DNA of 64,000 nucleotides from the NCBI RefSeq assembly GCF_900167125.1, contig NZ_FUYC01000006.1, positions 1 through 64,000 of the forward strand, read 5' to 3'. The notes beneath the pieces are model-generated. The model was not told where the DNA came from, ran no database searches, and saw only the letters and a program-made list of their open reading frames with translations. Positions 8,696 through 17,443 of this stretch are shown one piece after another; the stretch's first letter is position 1; every line of letters begins with the position of its first letter. Source of the DNA: Paucidesulfovibrio gracilis DSM 16080. GTDB taxonomy: Bacteria > Desulfobacterota > Desulfovibrionia > Desulfovibrionales > Desulfovibrionaceae. A program made the position numbers and the translations under genes.

Positions 8696-9480
8696 TTCCG
8701 GTTTTCTCCGGACTTTTCCAAAATGGTCACGTCCTGATAGTGGCCGGATCGGATACCGCGCCAGCTTCCCCGACGCACATCCGCCAGGCGCAAGCCTGCA
8801 TGCCGCACCACATGGTGCACGAACGAAATATCGTAGCCGATCGCCTCTTCGGGGTCTTGCCTGTTTTGCAGTCGGCAGGGACCAACCCCATGCCGCAGAT
8901 AGACGCCCACACTGGTTTCCCGATCAAGCCGGCGGGATTCGTCGTCGATGAGAAACCACGTGACATAGGCTCTGCCGCAATGGTCCAGCACCCGGGCGAT
9001 TTGCTTCATATAGGCGATCATGTCCTCGGGCAGCATGTGGGTGAACACGGAGTTGAGCAAGACCAGATCGGCAGACCGGTCCTCGCAGGGAAAAACAAAG
9101 TCCCGGGCTGGTATGGACCCGGCCGGATTGTAGAGGGCGTTGTTCACGTGGACGGTTTGGAAGAGAAAATTGGGAAAGGCAGGGGTCAGGTTTTGTCGGC
9201 ACCAATCCACGCCAAAGGGGTAGACATCGAATCCGAAATAGCGTGCATGGGGACTGAGGTACCCCGTGAGGGGAACCGCGGCCCGACCAGCGCCGCAGCC
9301 CACGTCCAAAATGCGCTCGCTGGGCAATAATCCGCACCAGTCAACAAGGCGGTGCAACAGATTGCGGCCGATACGAACAAAATCCCCGCCGCCGAATTGG
9401 ATCGCAAGTTCCTGTGGCGGAATCAGGCCCAGGGAAACAGCGTCCAACGAACGTTCAAGATGTTCCTGCATGGCGATCAT
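8665..9480 (-). CDS. Class I SAM-dependent methyltransferase
   Basis: A 271-residue cytoplasmic protein when begun at ATG 9480, which has CGGAGAAGCT in front; a longer frame reaches TTG 9534 without a ribosome binding site. SAM-binding motif I is clear (ILDVGCGAGRAAVPL), followed by YFGFDVYPFGVDWCRQN, the motif IV region DLVLLNSVFTHMLPED and a helix-strand ending AYVTWFLIDDE. This is a type-11/25 methyltransferase; the substrate cannot be read from the sequence. It is followed by the convergent Cys-rich gene and preceded by a PilZ gene on the same strand with a 64-nt gap. Confidence 0.85.
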   Translation of the reverse strand: MIAMQEHLERSLDAVSLGLIPPQELAIQFGGGDFVRIGRNLLHRLVDWCGLLPSERILDVGCGAGRAAVPLTGYLSPHARYFGFDVYPFGVDWCRQNLTPAFPNFLFQTVHVNNALYNPAGSIPARDFVFPCEDRSADLVLLNSVFTHMLPEDMIAYMKQIARVLDHCGRAYVTWFLIDDESRRLDRETSVGVYLRHGVGPCRLQNRQDPEEAIGYDISFVHHVVRHAGLRLADVRRGSWRGIRSGHYQDVTILEKSGENRNQPCFLPVSS

Positions 9481-9544
9481 AGCTTCTCCGGCAAAAAAAT
9501 CCTTTGCCGGAGGAAAAGCAAAAGCCATGCCCAACGAATCCGGG

Positions 9545-9922
9545 TCAGCCTGGAATCGTTTCGCTGTTTAAAAATACTTCCAGATAATAGTCCAGCTTGG
9601 ATTCCAGGGGTTCGTCAAATTCAATGCCCACCTGAACGGAACCCTGATCAGTCCGCACCCAGATGACCCGCCCCGTCAAATCGTCCATGGGGCATGTTGC
9701 GCCGGTTCCGCCGGCCATGATGCGTACGGGCATGTCTTCACGAAATGCCTCAGCGGTTCGCGGATCCTTGCTGTTGATCCGCATGCCGCCACCGGAAATA
9801 TCCTCCACGGCAAAATCATGCGGTCCGGTTCGTAAAGCCAGTTCACAAACAGCGCCCCGTCGGCATTCATACCGGACGTGCATTCGACGTTCCTCAAAAC
9901 GTCGGGTTGCTTCCTGGGTCAT
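9545..9922 (-). CDS. PilZ domain protein (c-di-GMP effector)
   Basis: A 125-residue protein made almost entirely of one PilZ domain. Residues 8-24 carry the switch arginines (RRFEERRMHVRYECRR), and the core motif VEDISGGGMRI matches the D/NxSxxG signature needed to bind cyclic di-GMP. ATG 9922 follows GGAGGGAAACC. As a stand-alone PilZ protein it probably relays c-di-GMP to motility or envelope machinery. The window also holds a GGDEF cyclase at 47091-48362 and flagellar genes, but the specific target is not shown by context. Confidence 0.88.
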   Translation of the reverse strand: MTQEATRRFEERRMHVRYECRRGAVCELALRTGPHDFAVEDISGGGMRINSKDPRTAEAFREDMPVRIMAGGTGATCPMDDLTGRVIWVRTDQGSVQVGIEFDEPLESKLDYYLEVFLNSETIPG

Positions 9923-10087
9923 GGTTTCCCTCCTGTGTGCAAGCGGCGGAAGCCTTTTCCGGCATCATCCATTCCAAAAACGAAGAAACGATCCGGAAAT
10001 GGCTCCCCGTCCGGCCGGGTTGACGGCCTGCGGCGCCGTAGGGCGCACCACGCACTGACGCTCGGTCCATTGCTCTTGTCTCCGTTG

Positions 10088-10161
10088 CCCGGACCCCGCG
10101 TCATTGCGGTCCGGGACTCCATACGAAATCGGTCCGGCATGCCCCGTTTCCCATGCCGGAC
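10088..10161 (-). terminator. Tandem hairpins after the AMMECR1 gene
   Basis: Two neighbouring inverted repeats lie in the 252-bp gap between two minus-strand genes: GTCCGGCATG / CATGCCGGAC at 10132-10161, and CCCGGACC with GGTCCGGG near 10088-10115. Only a weak T run follows on the minus strand, so they may be an intrinsic terminator or a processing hairpin. Nothing else is visible from 9923 to 10087. Confidence 0.5.
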
Positions 10162-10174
10162 TGGATGCGAATCA

Positions 10175-10729
10175 TTAAAAGATTTCTGCTTCGAACCAAT
10201 ACAGGTTGGTTCCCGCCTTGTTCCAGCTGTTTTCCGCAAGGCCAGCCTTGACGCAAACCTGGCGGAGGAACTGCTCCCGGTTCCAGCCCCATTCCACAGG
10301 CACCTGCGGCAAAAGCAAGCCGGAGTGCGGTCCGCGCTGCACGATCAAACCATGTCGGCCCACAACGATTTCATTCACGTCCCGGCAAGGTTCAATGGGG
10401 CTGAGCACGGAAATTTCCCATTCCAGCTCGTCAAATTCTTCCGGCTTCAGCGGGGGAAAGCGGGGATCGGAAAACGCGGCGGCACCGGCCATTTCCCACA
10501 CAGAACGCCAGACTTCACCGGATCCCTGCACATTGCCGATACAGCCGCGCAGTTGGCCGTTTTTGGTCAGCGTGACGAAGACGCCGAAGGATTCGCGCAG
10601 TTTTGCCGTGGGCGGTTCGGGAGGTTCCATCTCCTGGCCGGTAAGCTGGGACGAGATGCCTTGCTTCACCAGATCCCGAAGGTAGGCTTTTTCTTCATCG
10701 GAAATTAAAAAAACGAATTGATGCGCCAC
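10175..10729 (-). CDS. AMMECR1 domain protein (AmmeMemoRadiSam system protein A type)
   Basis: A 184-residue protein. The frame extends to TTG 10750, but GTG 10729 has AAGGAG seven bases upstream, so I take MAHQFVFL as the N-terminus. The AMMECR1 signature LRGCIGNVQG is present, with TAKLRESFGVFVTL before it and FSDPRFPPLKPEEFDELEWEIS after it. In many bacteria this domain accompanies a Memo-like dioxygenase and a radical SAM protein; neither is seen here. The conserved Cys in RGCIG suggests redox or radical chemistry, but the activity is not established. It follows the UMF1 transporter gene by 18 nt on the minus strand. Confidence 0.85.
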   Translation of the reverse strand: MAHQFVFLISDEEKAYLRDLVKQGISSQLTGQEMEPPEPPTAKLRESFGVFVTLTKNGQLRGCIGNVQGSGEVWRSVWEMAGAAAFSDPRFPPLKPEEFDELEWEISVLSPIEPCRDVNEIVVGRHGLIVQRGPHSGLLLPQVPVEWGWNREQFLRQVCVKAGLAENSWNKAGTNLYWFEAEIF

Positions 10730-10746
10730 GTTATTGCTCCTTTCAT

Positions 10747-12006
10747 TCAACCTTGGGAGCGCATTTGGTCGGCGCGGGGAACCCCGAGCATGACCAGCGC
10801 CCCAAGGACGTACATCATGATTACCGTACTCATACCCATGCGCTGGCTTCCGGCCAACAGGGTGATCCAGCCCACAAGCAGCGGACCGGCAAAGGATGTG
10901 AGCTTGCCCGACAAGGCGAACAAACCGAACATCTGGGCACGAAGCTCTTCCGGGGCCACGCGGGCCAGCCAGGATCGGCTGGATGCCTGTACCGGGCCTA
11001 CAAAGATACCAAGCAACAAACCGAAAATCCAGAAGAGCGCCTGGGACCGGGTCACCAGAATGACCAGCCCCGGGACGATCAATCCCACCAGGGAAAGCAA
11101 AATTGTTGCCCGCGCTCCCACTCGGTCGTCCAGCCAGGCAAAGACCACGGCTCCCAGGCCCGCAGTGATGTTCAGGCCGATGCCGAAATAGATTACTTCC
11201 TGGGTGCTGAGTCCGAATGTTCCCGCAGCATAGATCCCACCGAATGCGAACATGGTGGTGAGACCGTCGTTATACAACATGCGCGCCACAAGGAAGCGGA
11301 CGATGTGTTTATGGGCACGGACGTTACGCAGGGATGCGCGGAATTGGGCAAATCCCGAGGCCATGCAGGACGTGAACGGTCGTCCGGAACCCGCGGTGTC
11401 CGGCGTCCAGAGAAACAAGGGGAGCGCAAAGACCAGATACCAGAGTGCGGAAAAAGGACCGATACTGCGGATGTGCTCGGCTCCGGTACGGGGCAGGGCA
11501 ACCCAGGCCGGCTCCTGAATGAATCCGAACAAGGCCAGCAGCAGGCAGGTCAGCCCACCGACATAGCCCAACCCCCAGCCCCAGCCGGACCAACGGCCCA
11601 TGCGTTGCGGCGAAACCAGGTCCGGCAGCATGGCATTGTAAAATATCATGGCAGCTTCCGCTCCGATGGTTCCGAGACAGACCAGTACCAGAGCGAACCA
11701 GACGCAATCCGGGGAAGGCCGGACAAACCAAAGGAGAGCCGTAGCCGAAACGCAAAGCAACGTGAATGCGGCCACCCAGGGTTTACGGCGGCCATGCTGG
11801 TCGGCCACGGGGCCAAGCAACGGACCGCCCAGCCCCACAGTCAAACCGGCAATGCCGAGCATGTTTCCCCAAAGCGCTGTGCCGGTTTCAGGATTCGCGG
11901 CAACAGCCCCCGCAAAGTACGCGGCAAACACAAAGGTCTGAATCGGAGTGAAAAATCCGTTGTTGGCCCAGTCGTACAAGGCCCAAGACCATAGTTCGCG
12001 CCGCAC
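10747..12006 (-). CDS. UMF1/Atg22-type MFS transporter
   Basis: A 419-residue inner-membrane transporter with about 12 hydrophobic segments. The N-terminus LWSWALYDWANNGFFTPIQTF is the signature of the UMF1 family (bacterial relatives of yeast Atg22, an amino-acid effluxer of the vacuole). The MFS loop appears as GPVADQHGRRKPWV. GTG 12006 follows GGAGGTTGC. The substrate is unknown; amino-acid efflux is an analogy only. It is the first gene of a probable two-gene operon with the AMMECR1 protein. A GTAAC/GTTAC inverted repeat lies about 150 bp upstream. Confidence 0.85.
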   Translation of the reverse strand: MRRELWSWALYDWANNGFFTPIQTFVFAAYFAGAVAANPETGTALWGNMLGIAGLTVGLGGPLLGPVADQHGRRKPWVAAFTLLCVSATALLWFVRPSPDCVWFALVLVCLGTIGAEAAMIFYNAMLPDLVSPQRMGRWSGWGWGLGYVGGLTCLLLALFGFIQEPAWVALPRTGAEHIRSIGPFSALWYLVFALPLFLWTPDTAGSGRPFTSCMASGFAQFRASLRNVRAHKHIVRFLVARMLYNDGLTTMFAFGGIYAAGTFGLSTQEVIYFGIGLNITAGLGAVVFAWLDDRVGARATILLSLVGLIVPGLVILVTRSQALFWIFGLLLGIFVGPVQASSRSWLARVAPEELRAQMFGLFALSGKLTSFAGPLLVGWITLLAGSQRMGMSTVIMMYVLGALVMLGVPRADQMRSQG

Positions 12007-12158
12007 GCAACCTCCAGGAAAAAATACGTTCTCCCGCGTGGGTAGCGTAATTCGACACCAACGGCAATGCCCCTTGCCCCTTGCGCCGTGCCGGGAATAC
12101 CGTGGAAATACGCGGTTGGTGCGGGTTCAGGGAAAGGACGGTAAAACGGCATGGAATA

Positions 12159-12179
12159 GTAACATATTGATATAGTTAC
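12159..12179. promoter_or_regulatory. AT-rich inverted repeat, possible operator
   Basis: GTAACATAT and ATATAGTTAC form a near-perfect inverted repeat in an AT-rich patch of an otherwise GC-rich 308-bp gap upstream of the UMF1 gene. It could be a regulator site or part of a promoter. The rest of 12007-12314 holds an A7/T7 palindrome near 12250-12267 and no gene. Confidence 0.35.
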
Positions 12180-12314
12180 ATATATTAAAAAAGTGCCATG
12201 GGAACTTGGGCATGCCTAACGGGGACAGAGCAAAATGGAAGCTCCCTCAAAAAAATGAATTTTTTTGCGAAACAAGCAAGATTTTTCCAGGGCGGCAACC
12301 CGTAAAGGCCCGGA

Positions 12315-12950
12315 TCAGACCAATTGGCCTCGGACCAGAGAAAACGCAATGCCCCACATCACAATGCAGACCATGCCGTCAAGGACACGCCAGGAGATGG
12401 GGCGGCGAAACAAGGGCGCAAGCTTGGCTCCTCCAGCGCTTAAGAGGCAAAACCACACCGCGGAAGCACTGATGGCTCCAATACCGAATGCCCAGCGTGC
12501 TTGTCCTTCGAACGTGCCACTCAGGGAACCGATCAGAACGACTGTGTCGAGCCAGGCCTGGGGATTGAGCAGGGTCACCACCGTGGTGATCAGCAATGCG
12601 CGGCGCAGACTCAGCCCCTGTTGGCGGTCCGCGTGGAGCGACCCGCCGCGGAGGGCGGAACGAAAGGAACCCAACCCATACCAGAAGACAAAGGCAGCTC
12701 CGGCCCATGTGGCCACGGAGGCGGCCACCGGATAGGAAGAAACCAGGCCGCCGGCCCCGCCCACACCAAGGCCGATCAGCAGCACATCAAACACAAAGCA
12801 CAGAGCGGCCACGGAATAATGGTGCTCGCGGCGAACCGCCTGGCCCAGCAAGAACGCGTTCTGCGCGCCGATGGCCACGATCAGCCCGAGGCACATGCCA
12901 AATCCCTGAATCCAGGCACCCCACTGTGCCGATGTCATCAATTCCATCAT
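12315..12950 (-). CDS. argO: LysE/ArgO family amino-acid exporter
   Basis: A 211-residue membrane protein with six predicted hydrophobic segments. The start IQGFGMCLGLIVAIGAQNAFLL and the central TTVVTLLNPQAWLDTVV are the two conserved blocks of LysE/ArgO exporters, which expel arginine or lysine across the inner membrane. ATG 12950 follows AAAGGAAACG. A LysR regulator of the ArgP type is divergently encoded at 13831, the usual pairing for argO/argP. The normally short shared promoter is here stretched to 880 bp by three repeat units. Confidence 0.88.
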   Translation of the reverse strand: MMELMTSAQWGAWIQGFGMCLGLIVAIGAQNAFLLGQAVRREHHYSVAALCFVFDVLLIGLGVGGAGGLVSSYPVAASVATWAGAAFVFWYGLGSFRSALRGGSLHADRQQGLSLRRALLITTVVTLLNPQAWLDTVVLIGSLSGTFEGQARWAFGIGAISASAVWFCLLSAGGAKLAPLFRRPISWRVLDGMVCIVMWGIAFSLVRGQLV

Positions 12951-13027
12951 ATAACGTTTCCTTTGATTATCACGTATTCCGCCGGAAGCATGCCCTGCGA
13001 ACTCATCCCGATGACCACTCTTTCATG

Positions 13028-13260
13028 CGGAGGCAAAGAGTTTACTGCTCTTTGCGAGGGGCAACCCTTTCTTGCAGAAAGGTCTTTCCCCTCGCGCTCC
13101 CCTTCCCAAAGACCGTTCATTACTCGCGGCTTGCGCCGCTCGGATTCTCCGCCAGGATTTACCGGGATTGGTTGAGCGGAGCAGTCCGTCCAACCCCTCC
13201 CAGCCGCGCCGGGCGCGGTCGGTAAATGGGAGTCCAGGGGGCCACGGGCCTCCTGGCCGC
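13028..13260. repeat. Hairpin-rich direct repeat, unit 1
   Basis: First of three near-identical units placed head to tail (233 bp). Each contains GCAAAGAG/CTCTTTGC, then GAGGGG plus CCTTTCT pairing with AGAAAGG plus CCCCTC, and near its end CCAGG/CCTGG flanking GGCC/GGCC. Long open frames across the units on both strands are by-products of GC-rich repeats, not genes. Confidence 0.9.
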
Positions 13261-13492
13261 CGGAGGCAAAGAGTTTACTGCTCTTTGCGAGGGGCAACCC
13301 TTTCTTGCAGAAAGGTCTTTCCCCTCGCGCCCCCCTTCCCAAAGACCGTTCATTACTCGCGGCTTGCGCCGCTCGGATTTTGCGCCAGGATTGCCGGGAT
13401 TGGTTGAACGGAGCAGTCCGTCCAACCCCTCCCGGCCGCGCCGGGCGCGGTCGGTAAATGGGAGTCCAGGGGGCCGCGGGCCTCCTGGACGC
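13261..13492. repeat. Hairpin-rich direct repeat, unit 2
   Basis: Second unit (232 bp), starting exactly 233 bp after the first. It differs from unit 1 at only a handful of positions by eye, such as CGCGCC for CGCGCT and TTGCGCC for TCTCCGCC in the middle. Confidence 0.9.
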
Positions 13493-13725
13493 CGGAGGCA
13501 AAGAGTTGACTGCTTTTTGCGAGGGACAACCCTTTCTTGCAGAAAGGTCTTTCCCCTCGCGCTCCCCTTCCCAAAGACCGTTCATTACTCGCGGCTTGCG
13601 CCGCTCGGATTTTCCGCCAGGATTTACCGGGATTGGTTGAGCGGAACAGTCCGTCCAACCCCTCCCGGCCGCGCCGGGCGCGGGCGGTAAATGGGAGTCC
13701 AGGGGGCCACGGGCCTCCTGGCCGC
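13493..13725. repeat. Hairpin-rich direct repeat, unit 3
   Basis: Third unit (233 bp), followed by a residual CGGAGGCATGCC that repeats the first bases of a unit. The flank before unit 1 also has a CATGCGGAGGC junction. The array ends about 100 bp before argP. Confidence 0.9.
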
Positions 13726-13780
13726 CGGAGGCATGCCTTTCAATCCATGGATTAGAGAGCAATACGACCTGTTCGTGGAA

Positions 13781-13812
13781 AAGTAAAATTACTTCTTTTC
13801 AGACTCTATAAT
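13781..13812 (+). promoter_or_regulatory. argP promoter region with palindrome
   Basis: A perfect -10 hexamer TATAAT lies at 13807-13812, 18 bp before the argP start codon, which implies a very short leader. A perfect AAGTAA-AA-TTACTT inverted repeat at 13781-13794 falls where the -35 box should be, so it may be an operator. No good -35 box is seen. Confidence 0.5.
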
Positions 13813-13830
13813 TTTTACTAATACTCCACC

Positions 13831-14733
13831 ATGTTTGACTACAAATTAGTGGAAGCGCTGGCGCGGGTGTTGTCCGAGGGCGGGTTTGAGCGTGCGGCGC
13901 GGGCGCTGCATGTGACACAGTCGGCTGTTTCGCAACGGGTGCGCCTGCTGGAAGAGCGCATGGGCTGTCCGCTCTTGGTGCGCGGTACGCCACTGCGTCC
14001 CACGGAAACGGGTCAGGCGGTCTTGCGTCATTTTCGTCAGGTGCGTTTGCTGGAGGCGGATTTTGCGCGGTCCATGGAAGAGCGCGAGGTGGAATTTCAG
14101 TCCTTGCCGTTGGCTGTGAACGCGGACAGTTTGGATATTTGGCTTTTGGATGCGCTCGGGCCGTTGGTCCGGGAGCGTCGTATTCTCTTGGACTTGGTGA
14201 TGGACGACCAGGAGCGGACGCATGAGCTGCTGGTGCAGGGCGAGGTAGCGGGCTGCTTATCCACGCGCACCCAGCCATTGCGTGGGACGCGATGTCGGCG
14301 TTTGGGCGTGATGCCGTATGTGTGCTGCGCGTCGCCGGAATTTGTGGAGGAGTGGTTTCCATCGGGCGGGCCGGACCGTGCATCTGCGAGGCGGGCGCCG
14401 GCCGTGCTTTTCAACCGCAAGGACGAACTGCACGATGCATTTTTAAGTGGCCGGACGGGCTGGACGCGATCCGAGTTGCCGTCGTACCCGAGGCATTACC
14501 TACCGTCTTCCATCAAGTTTGTGGACGCAGTGCGCCTGGGAATGGCCTATGGCATGATTCCGGCTCCGCAGGCCGCGCCGTATCTGGCGACAGGGGAGCT
14601 GGTGGATGTATCGTTCGGGCAGTCCCTGGCAGTGGAGATGTTTTGGCATCAGTGGGACTTGGAGAGCGGTTTGATGGATGCGGTGCGCAAGGCGTTGCAG
14701 CGGGCGGCGCTCCAGGTGCTGGTGGAAGGGTAG
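13831..14733 (+). CDS. argP: LysR-family regulator, ArgP type
   Basis: A 300-residue DNA-binding regulator. The N-terminal winged helix-turn-helix is plain (FERAARALHVTQSAVSQRVRLLEERMGCPLLVR), then a PBP-type effector domain. Key features fit ArgP (IciA), which senses arginine/lysine and drives argO: LPLAVNADSLDIWLL after the linker, and VDAVRLGMAYGMIP near the end. The divergent argO neighbour supports the call. The ATG at 13831 has only a weak ribosome binding site. An alternative is a general LysR regulator with a different amino acid as effector. Confidence 0.85.
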   Translation: MFDYKLVEALARVLSEGGFERAARALHVTQSAVSQRVRLLEERMGCPLLVRGTPLRPTETGQAVLRHFRQVRLLEADFARSMEEREVEFQSLPLAVNADSLDIWLLDALGPLVRERRILLDLVMDDQERTHELLVQGEVAGCLSTRTQPLRGTRCRRLGVMPYVCCASPEFVEEWFPSGGPDRASARRAPAVLFNRKDELHDAFLSGRTGWTRSELPSYPRHYLPSSIKFVDAVRLGMAYGMIPAPQAAPYLATGELVDVSFGQSLAVEMFWHQWDLESGLMDAVRKALQRAALQVLVEG

Positions 14734-14950
14734 GGCAACATTACTGTACCAGGGGAAAGGACATGCGCTTGGAGCTGTGCTACGAATCCGTGGGGAGTCG
14801 CGGTGCTGCGTGTCTGCAGTTTTTGGGTGGCCGCGGCCTGTTTTTCTGGGTGAAATTCCGTTGAACAGTGCTGAAAAACAGGGGAATCCCCCATTGTCAG
14901 AAACGTTCGGCGTGGTATGCCTCCAGGGAACAATCGCCGTGGAGGTCGCC

Positions 14951-15142
14951 ATGTGCAAGCTGATCCCATACTGCCCGTTTTACAAAGCCTATGCGAATGT
15001 AGAAGATCCGTTTGTTCAGGACGTTTTGGCCCGGTATTGCCATGCGGAGGGCGAGGGCTGCGCGCAACGTGAGGCCCAGGAAATGTACGGCACGTTTTTG
15101 GGCGTGAATCTGTGTCCCGGCGGTGAGGTCATCACGGGTTGA
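14951..15142 (+). CDS. Small cysteine-containing hypothetical protein
   Basis: A 63-residue protein starting at ATG 14951 behind GGAGGTCGCC, a strong site that decides the start within a longer open frame. Cysteines occur at the N-terminus (MCKLIPYCPFYKAY), in the middle (YCHAEGEGCAQR) and near the C-terminus (NLCPGG), a spacing that could hold a small metal cluster. I recognise no family. The end overlaps by 11 nt the convergent RDD gene. From 14734 to 14950 I see no gene. Confidence 0.6.
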   Translation: MCKLIPYCPFYKAYANVEDPFVQDVLARYCHAEGEGCAQREAQEMYGTFLGVNLCPGGEVITG

Positions 15143-15926
15143 CGGATCCTCTGCCCACGCGCTCCCCTTCCTGACGCCGCACCACAAGGCATCCGGCCAT
15201 CATGTCATGCAGTCCCTGACGCCGTTTGGTGAAGAGAATCATCAAAAATCCCAGAAAGAAAAAGGCTGATGAAATGGTTTTGGCGAAGTAGCGCACTGTG
15301 GTGCGCAGCAGCCCGGCCCGTTTCCCTTCAAAGTCCACCACCTTGATGCCAAGCATGATTTTGCCGGGCGTGGCCTGGAGTCGCGAGCTTTCCATTCCCA
15401 CATAATAAACACAGGTCAGGGGCAGCGGCAGCACGTTGGCGAAGAACACATTGAAGTCGGGATCGTCGAAGAGGCCAGGCGCGAGCAGCGCAGCCAGAAA
15501 GGTGAGAAAAAAGATGGCGGCCCCAATGAGCACGAAATCCACGATAAAAGCGCCCAGCCGTTGGGCCGGGGAGGCATAGCCCGCCGGAGGAATCCATTCG
15601 CCCTTTCCAGAGGAGAGCGGGGAGCTTTTTTGCGGTTGGTTTCGGCGTTGCGCAAAGCGGGGGCGTTTGTCAGGTTGGGTGGCGTCGGAATCGTGCCGAG
15701 GTTCCGCCTCCGGCGGATCGAACCGAAAGCCACCGATATTCGGCGGGACATCTCCAGGCGCTTGCGAGGGGTGTTCTTGAGCGCCCGTCTTGCGGTCGGG
15801 AGCTGGCTGCTTTTCTCGGCGCGGCATGTCCGGGGGGGCGGTTTTGGGCCTGTTCAAGGAAGCGCCGCACTGAAGGCAATAGGTGGCCTGTTCCGGCATT
15901 TCCGCTCGACACTTGGGACAAATCAT
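15132..15926 (-). CDS. Zinc-ribbon RDD-family membrane protein
   Basis: A 264-residue protein from ATG 15926, chosen for GAGGTG just upstream; the frame runs on further without a site. The N-terminus is a zinc ribbon (MICPKCRAEMPEQATYCLQCG). A Pro- and charge-rich linker of about 95 residues follows, then an RDD domain: YASPAQRLGAFIVDFVLIGA with the RDD pattern spread over the first helix, TPGKIMLGIKVVD, and RRQGLHDMMAGCLVV at the end. RDD proteins are small inner-membrane proteins, some linked to ion transport; the role here is unknown. Confidence 0.85.
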   Translation of the reverse strand: MICPKCRAEMPEQATYCLQCGASLNRPKTAPPDMPRREKQPAPDRKTGAQEHPSQAPGDVPPNIGGFRFDPPEAEPRHDSDATQPDKRPRFAQRRNQPQKSSPLSSGKGEWIPPAGYASPAQRLGAFIVDFVLIGAAIFFLTFLAALLAPGLFDDPDFNVFFANVLPLPLTCVYYVGMESSRLQATPGKIMLGIKVVDFEGKRAGLLRTTVRYFAKTISSAFFFLGFLMILFTKRRQGLHDMMAGCLVVRRQEGERVGRGSVNP

Positions 15927-16061
15927 GCTCACACCTCGATGCGCTGGGCCGAATGGGAGAACTTGGACCCGTGATACTTGAAGGAACGCACATGCTAGTC
16001 TGATGCATGAAAAAAGTCTATAGCATACGAACGATTGACTGCAATGGAAAAGGAAAATCCA

Positions 16062-17318
16062 ATGCCTGCTCCTGTTTGGATTCTGCATATCGATATGGAC
16101 GCGTTCTATGCCTCCGTGGAGCAGATGGACCAACCCGAGCTGCGGGGACGGCCCGTTGCCGTGGGGGGCATTGGCGGCCGGGGGGTGATCTCGGCGGCGT
16201 CGTATGAAATTCGTAAGTATGGAGTGCGTTCGGCCATGCCCGGGACCACGGCACGGCGGCTGTGTCCACAGGGGGTGTTTCTGCCGGTGCGCATGGAGCG
16301 GTACAAGGAAGTTTCGCGCCAAGTCATGCACGCGTTGGAGGAATTTTCTCCCCTGGTGGAACAGGCCAGCGTGGACGAAGCGTACATGGACGCCACCGGA
16401 CTGGAGCGGCTTTTCGGACCGATTCCGGAGTTGTGCGAGACCATCCGCGCCCGGGTGCGCAAGGCCACCGGAGGGCTGACCTGTTCGGTGGGAGCGGCGC
16501 CGGTGCGGTTTTTGGCTAAAATCGCTTCGGACCAGAACAAGCCGGACGGAGTGTTTCTTATTTACCCCGAGGACGTGGATTCGTTTTTAAAGACCCTGCC
16601 CGTGGGCAAGATTCCCGGGGTGGGCAAGCGCGGGCGGGAAATCTTGCAGGAACTGGGCGTGCGCTACGCCGGGCAGATTCCGAATCGTCCTCGCGCGTTT
16701 TGGGAACAGCGGTTCGGCAAATGGGGCGGGGAGCTGTATGACCGGTGCCGGGGCATGGGATCCACGGAGGTGGTCCCGTATGCCGCGCCCAAGTCGTGCA
16801 GCGCGGAAAATACGTTTGAGCGCGATACCCTGGAGACCGCGACATTGCGGCGTTGGCTGCTGGCCCAGAGCGATCGCGTGGCATCGGACCTGCGGCGGCA
16901 CGGCGTACGGGGCCGGACCGTGACCCTGAAAGCCAAGTTCGCGGACTTTCGGCAGGTCACGCGCAGCCGCAGCCTGGATCATCGCACGAGTGAAACCGAC
17001 ACGATTTATGGAACCGCCTTGGAATTGCTGGAGGAACTTTGTCCCAAAACACCCTTGCGGCTGATTGGCGTGGGCGTATCCAATTTTAGCCCCCGGTCCC
17101 GTCAGCTTTCCTTGCTGGAGCCGGAGGAAACAAGCCGTCCGGATCCGAAGAAGCAACACCTGGAGCAGACCGTGGACGCCATTCGTCGGCGGTTTGGTCC
17201 TGGAGCGGTTCGGCGGGCCGCGCTGCTGGAAAAACCATCGGACAAGTCGGAGCCTTCAAAGCATGGGGACGGGCAATCCTCAGGCGGCAACGGCCGGGAC
17301 GGATCGTCCGGGCATTGA
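16062..17318 (+). CDS. dinB: DNA polymerase IV (Y family)
   Basis: A 418-residue translesion polymerase. I start at ATG 16062 because AAGGA lies upstream; ATG 16044 and TTG 16035 lack a site. Catalytic acidic residues appear in ILHIDMDAFYASVEQ and in the QASVDEAYMDATG motif. The thumb helix-hairpin-helix is GKIPGVGKRGREIL, and the little finger ends near LRLIGVGVSNFS. A disordered Ser/Gly/Lys-rich tail follows. A beta-clamp motif resembling QLSLLE occurs near residue 348. Its role is error-prone bypass of damaged bases. No LexA box is obvious upstream. Confidence 0.95.
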   Translation: MPAPVWILHIDMDAFYASVEQMDQPELRGRPVAVGGIGGRGVISAASYEIRKYGVRSAMPGTTARRLCPQGVFLPVRMERYKEVSRQVMHALEEFSPLVEQASVDEAYMDATGLERLFGPIPELCETIRARVRKATGGLTCSVGAAPVRFLAKIASDQNKPDGVFLIYPEDVDSFLKTLPVGKIPGVGKRGREILQELGVRYAGQIPNRPRAFWEQRFGKWGGELYDRCRGMGSTEVVPYAAPKSCSAENTFERDTLETATLRRWLLAQSDRVASDLRRHGVRGRTVTLKAKFADFRQVTRSRSLDHRTSETDTIYGTALELLEELCPKTPLRLIGVGVSNFSPRSRQLSLLEPEETSRPDPKKQHLEQTVDAIRRRFGPGAVRRAALLEKPSDKSEPSKHGDGQSSGGNGRDGSSGH

Positions 17319-17443
17319 CGTTGCAGCGTGTTGGGGCGGGTTGTCTCCTTGCCAAAGCCCCTTGGTCCCGCTTAGAAAGAGGAATGGTGCAGCGCCCGTT
17401 TTCCTGTGGGCGCGTGTTATGAATCATCGGTTTGGAGGATGGT

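Noticed and set aside
12947-13762. A 271-codon repetitive ORF on the minus strand and several plus-strand ORFs in the 233-bp repeats
   Set aside because: They translate hairpin repeats, have repeated Pro/Arg/Gly-rich text and no ribosome binding site; the repeat itself is the feature.
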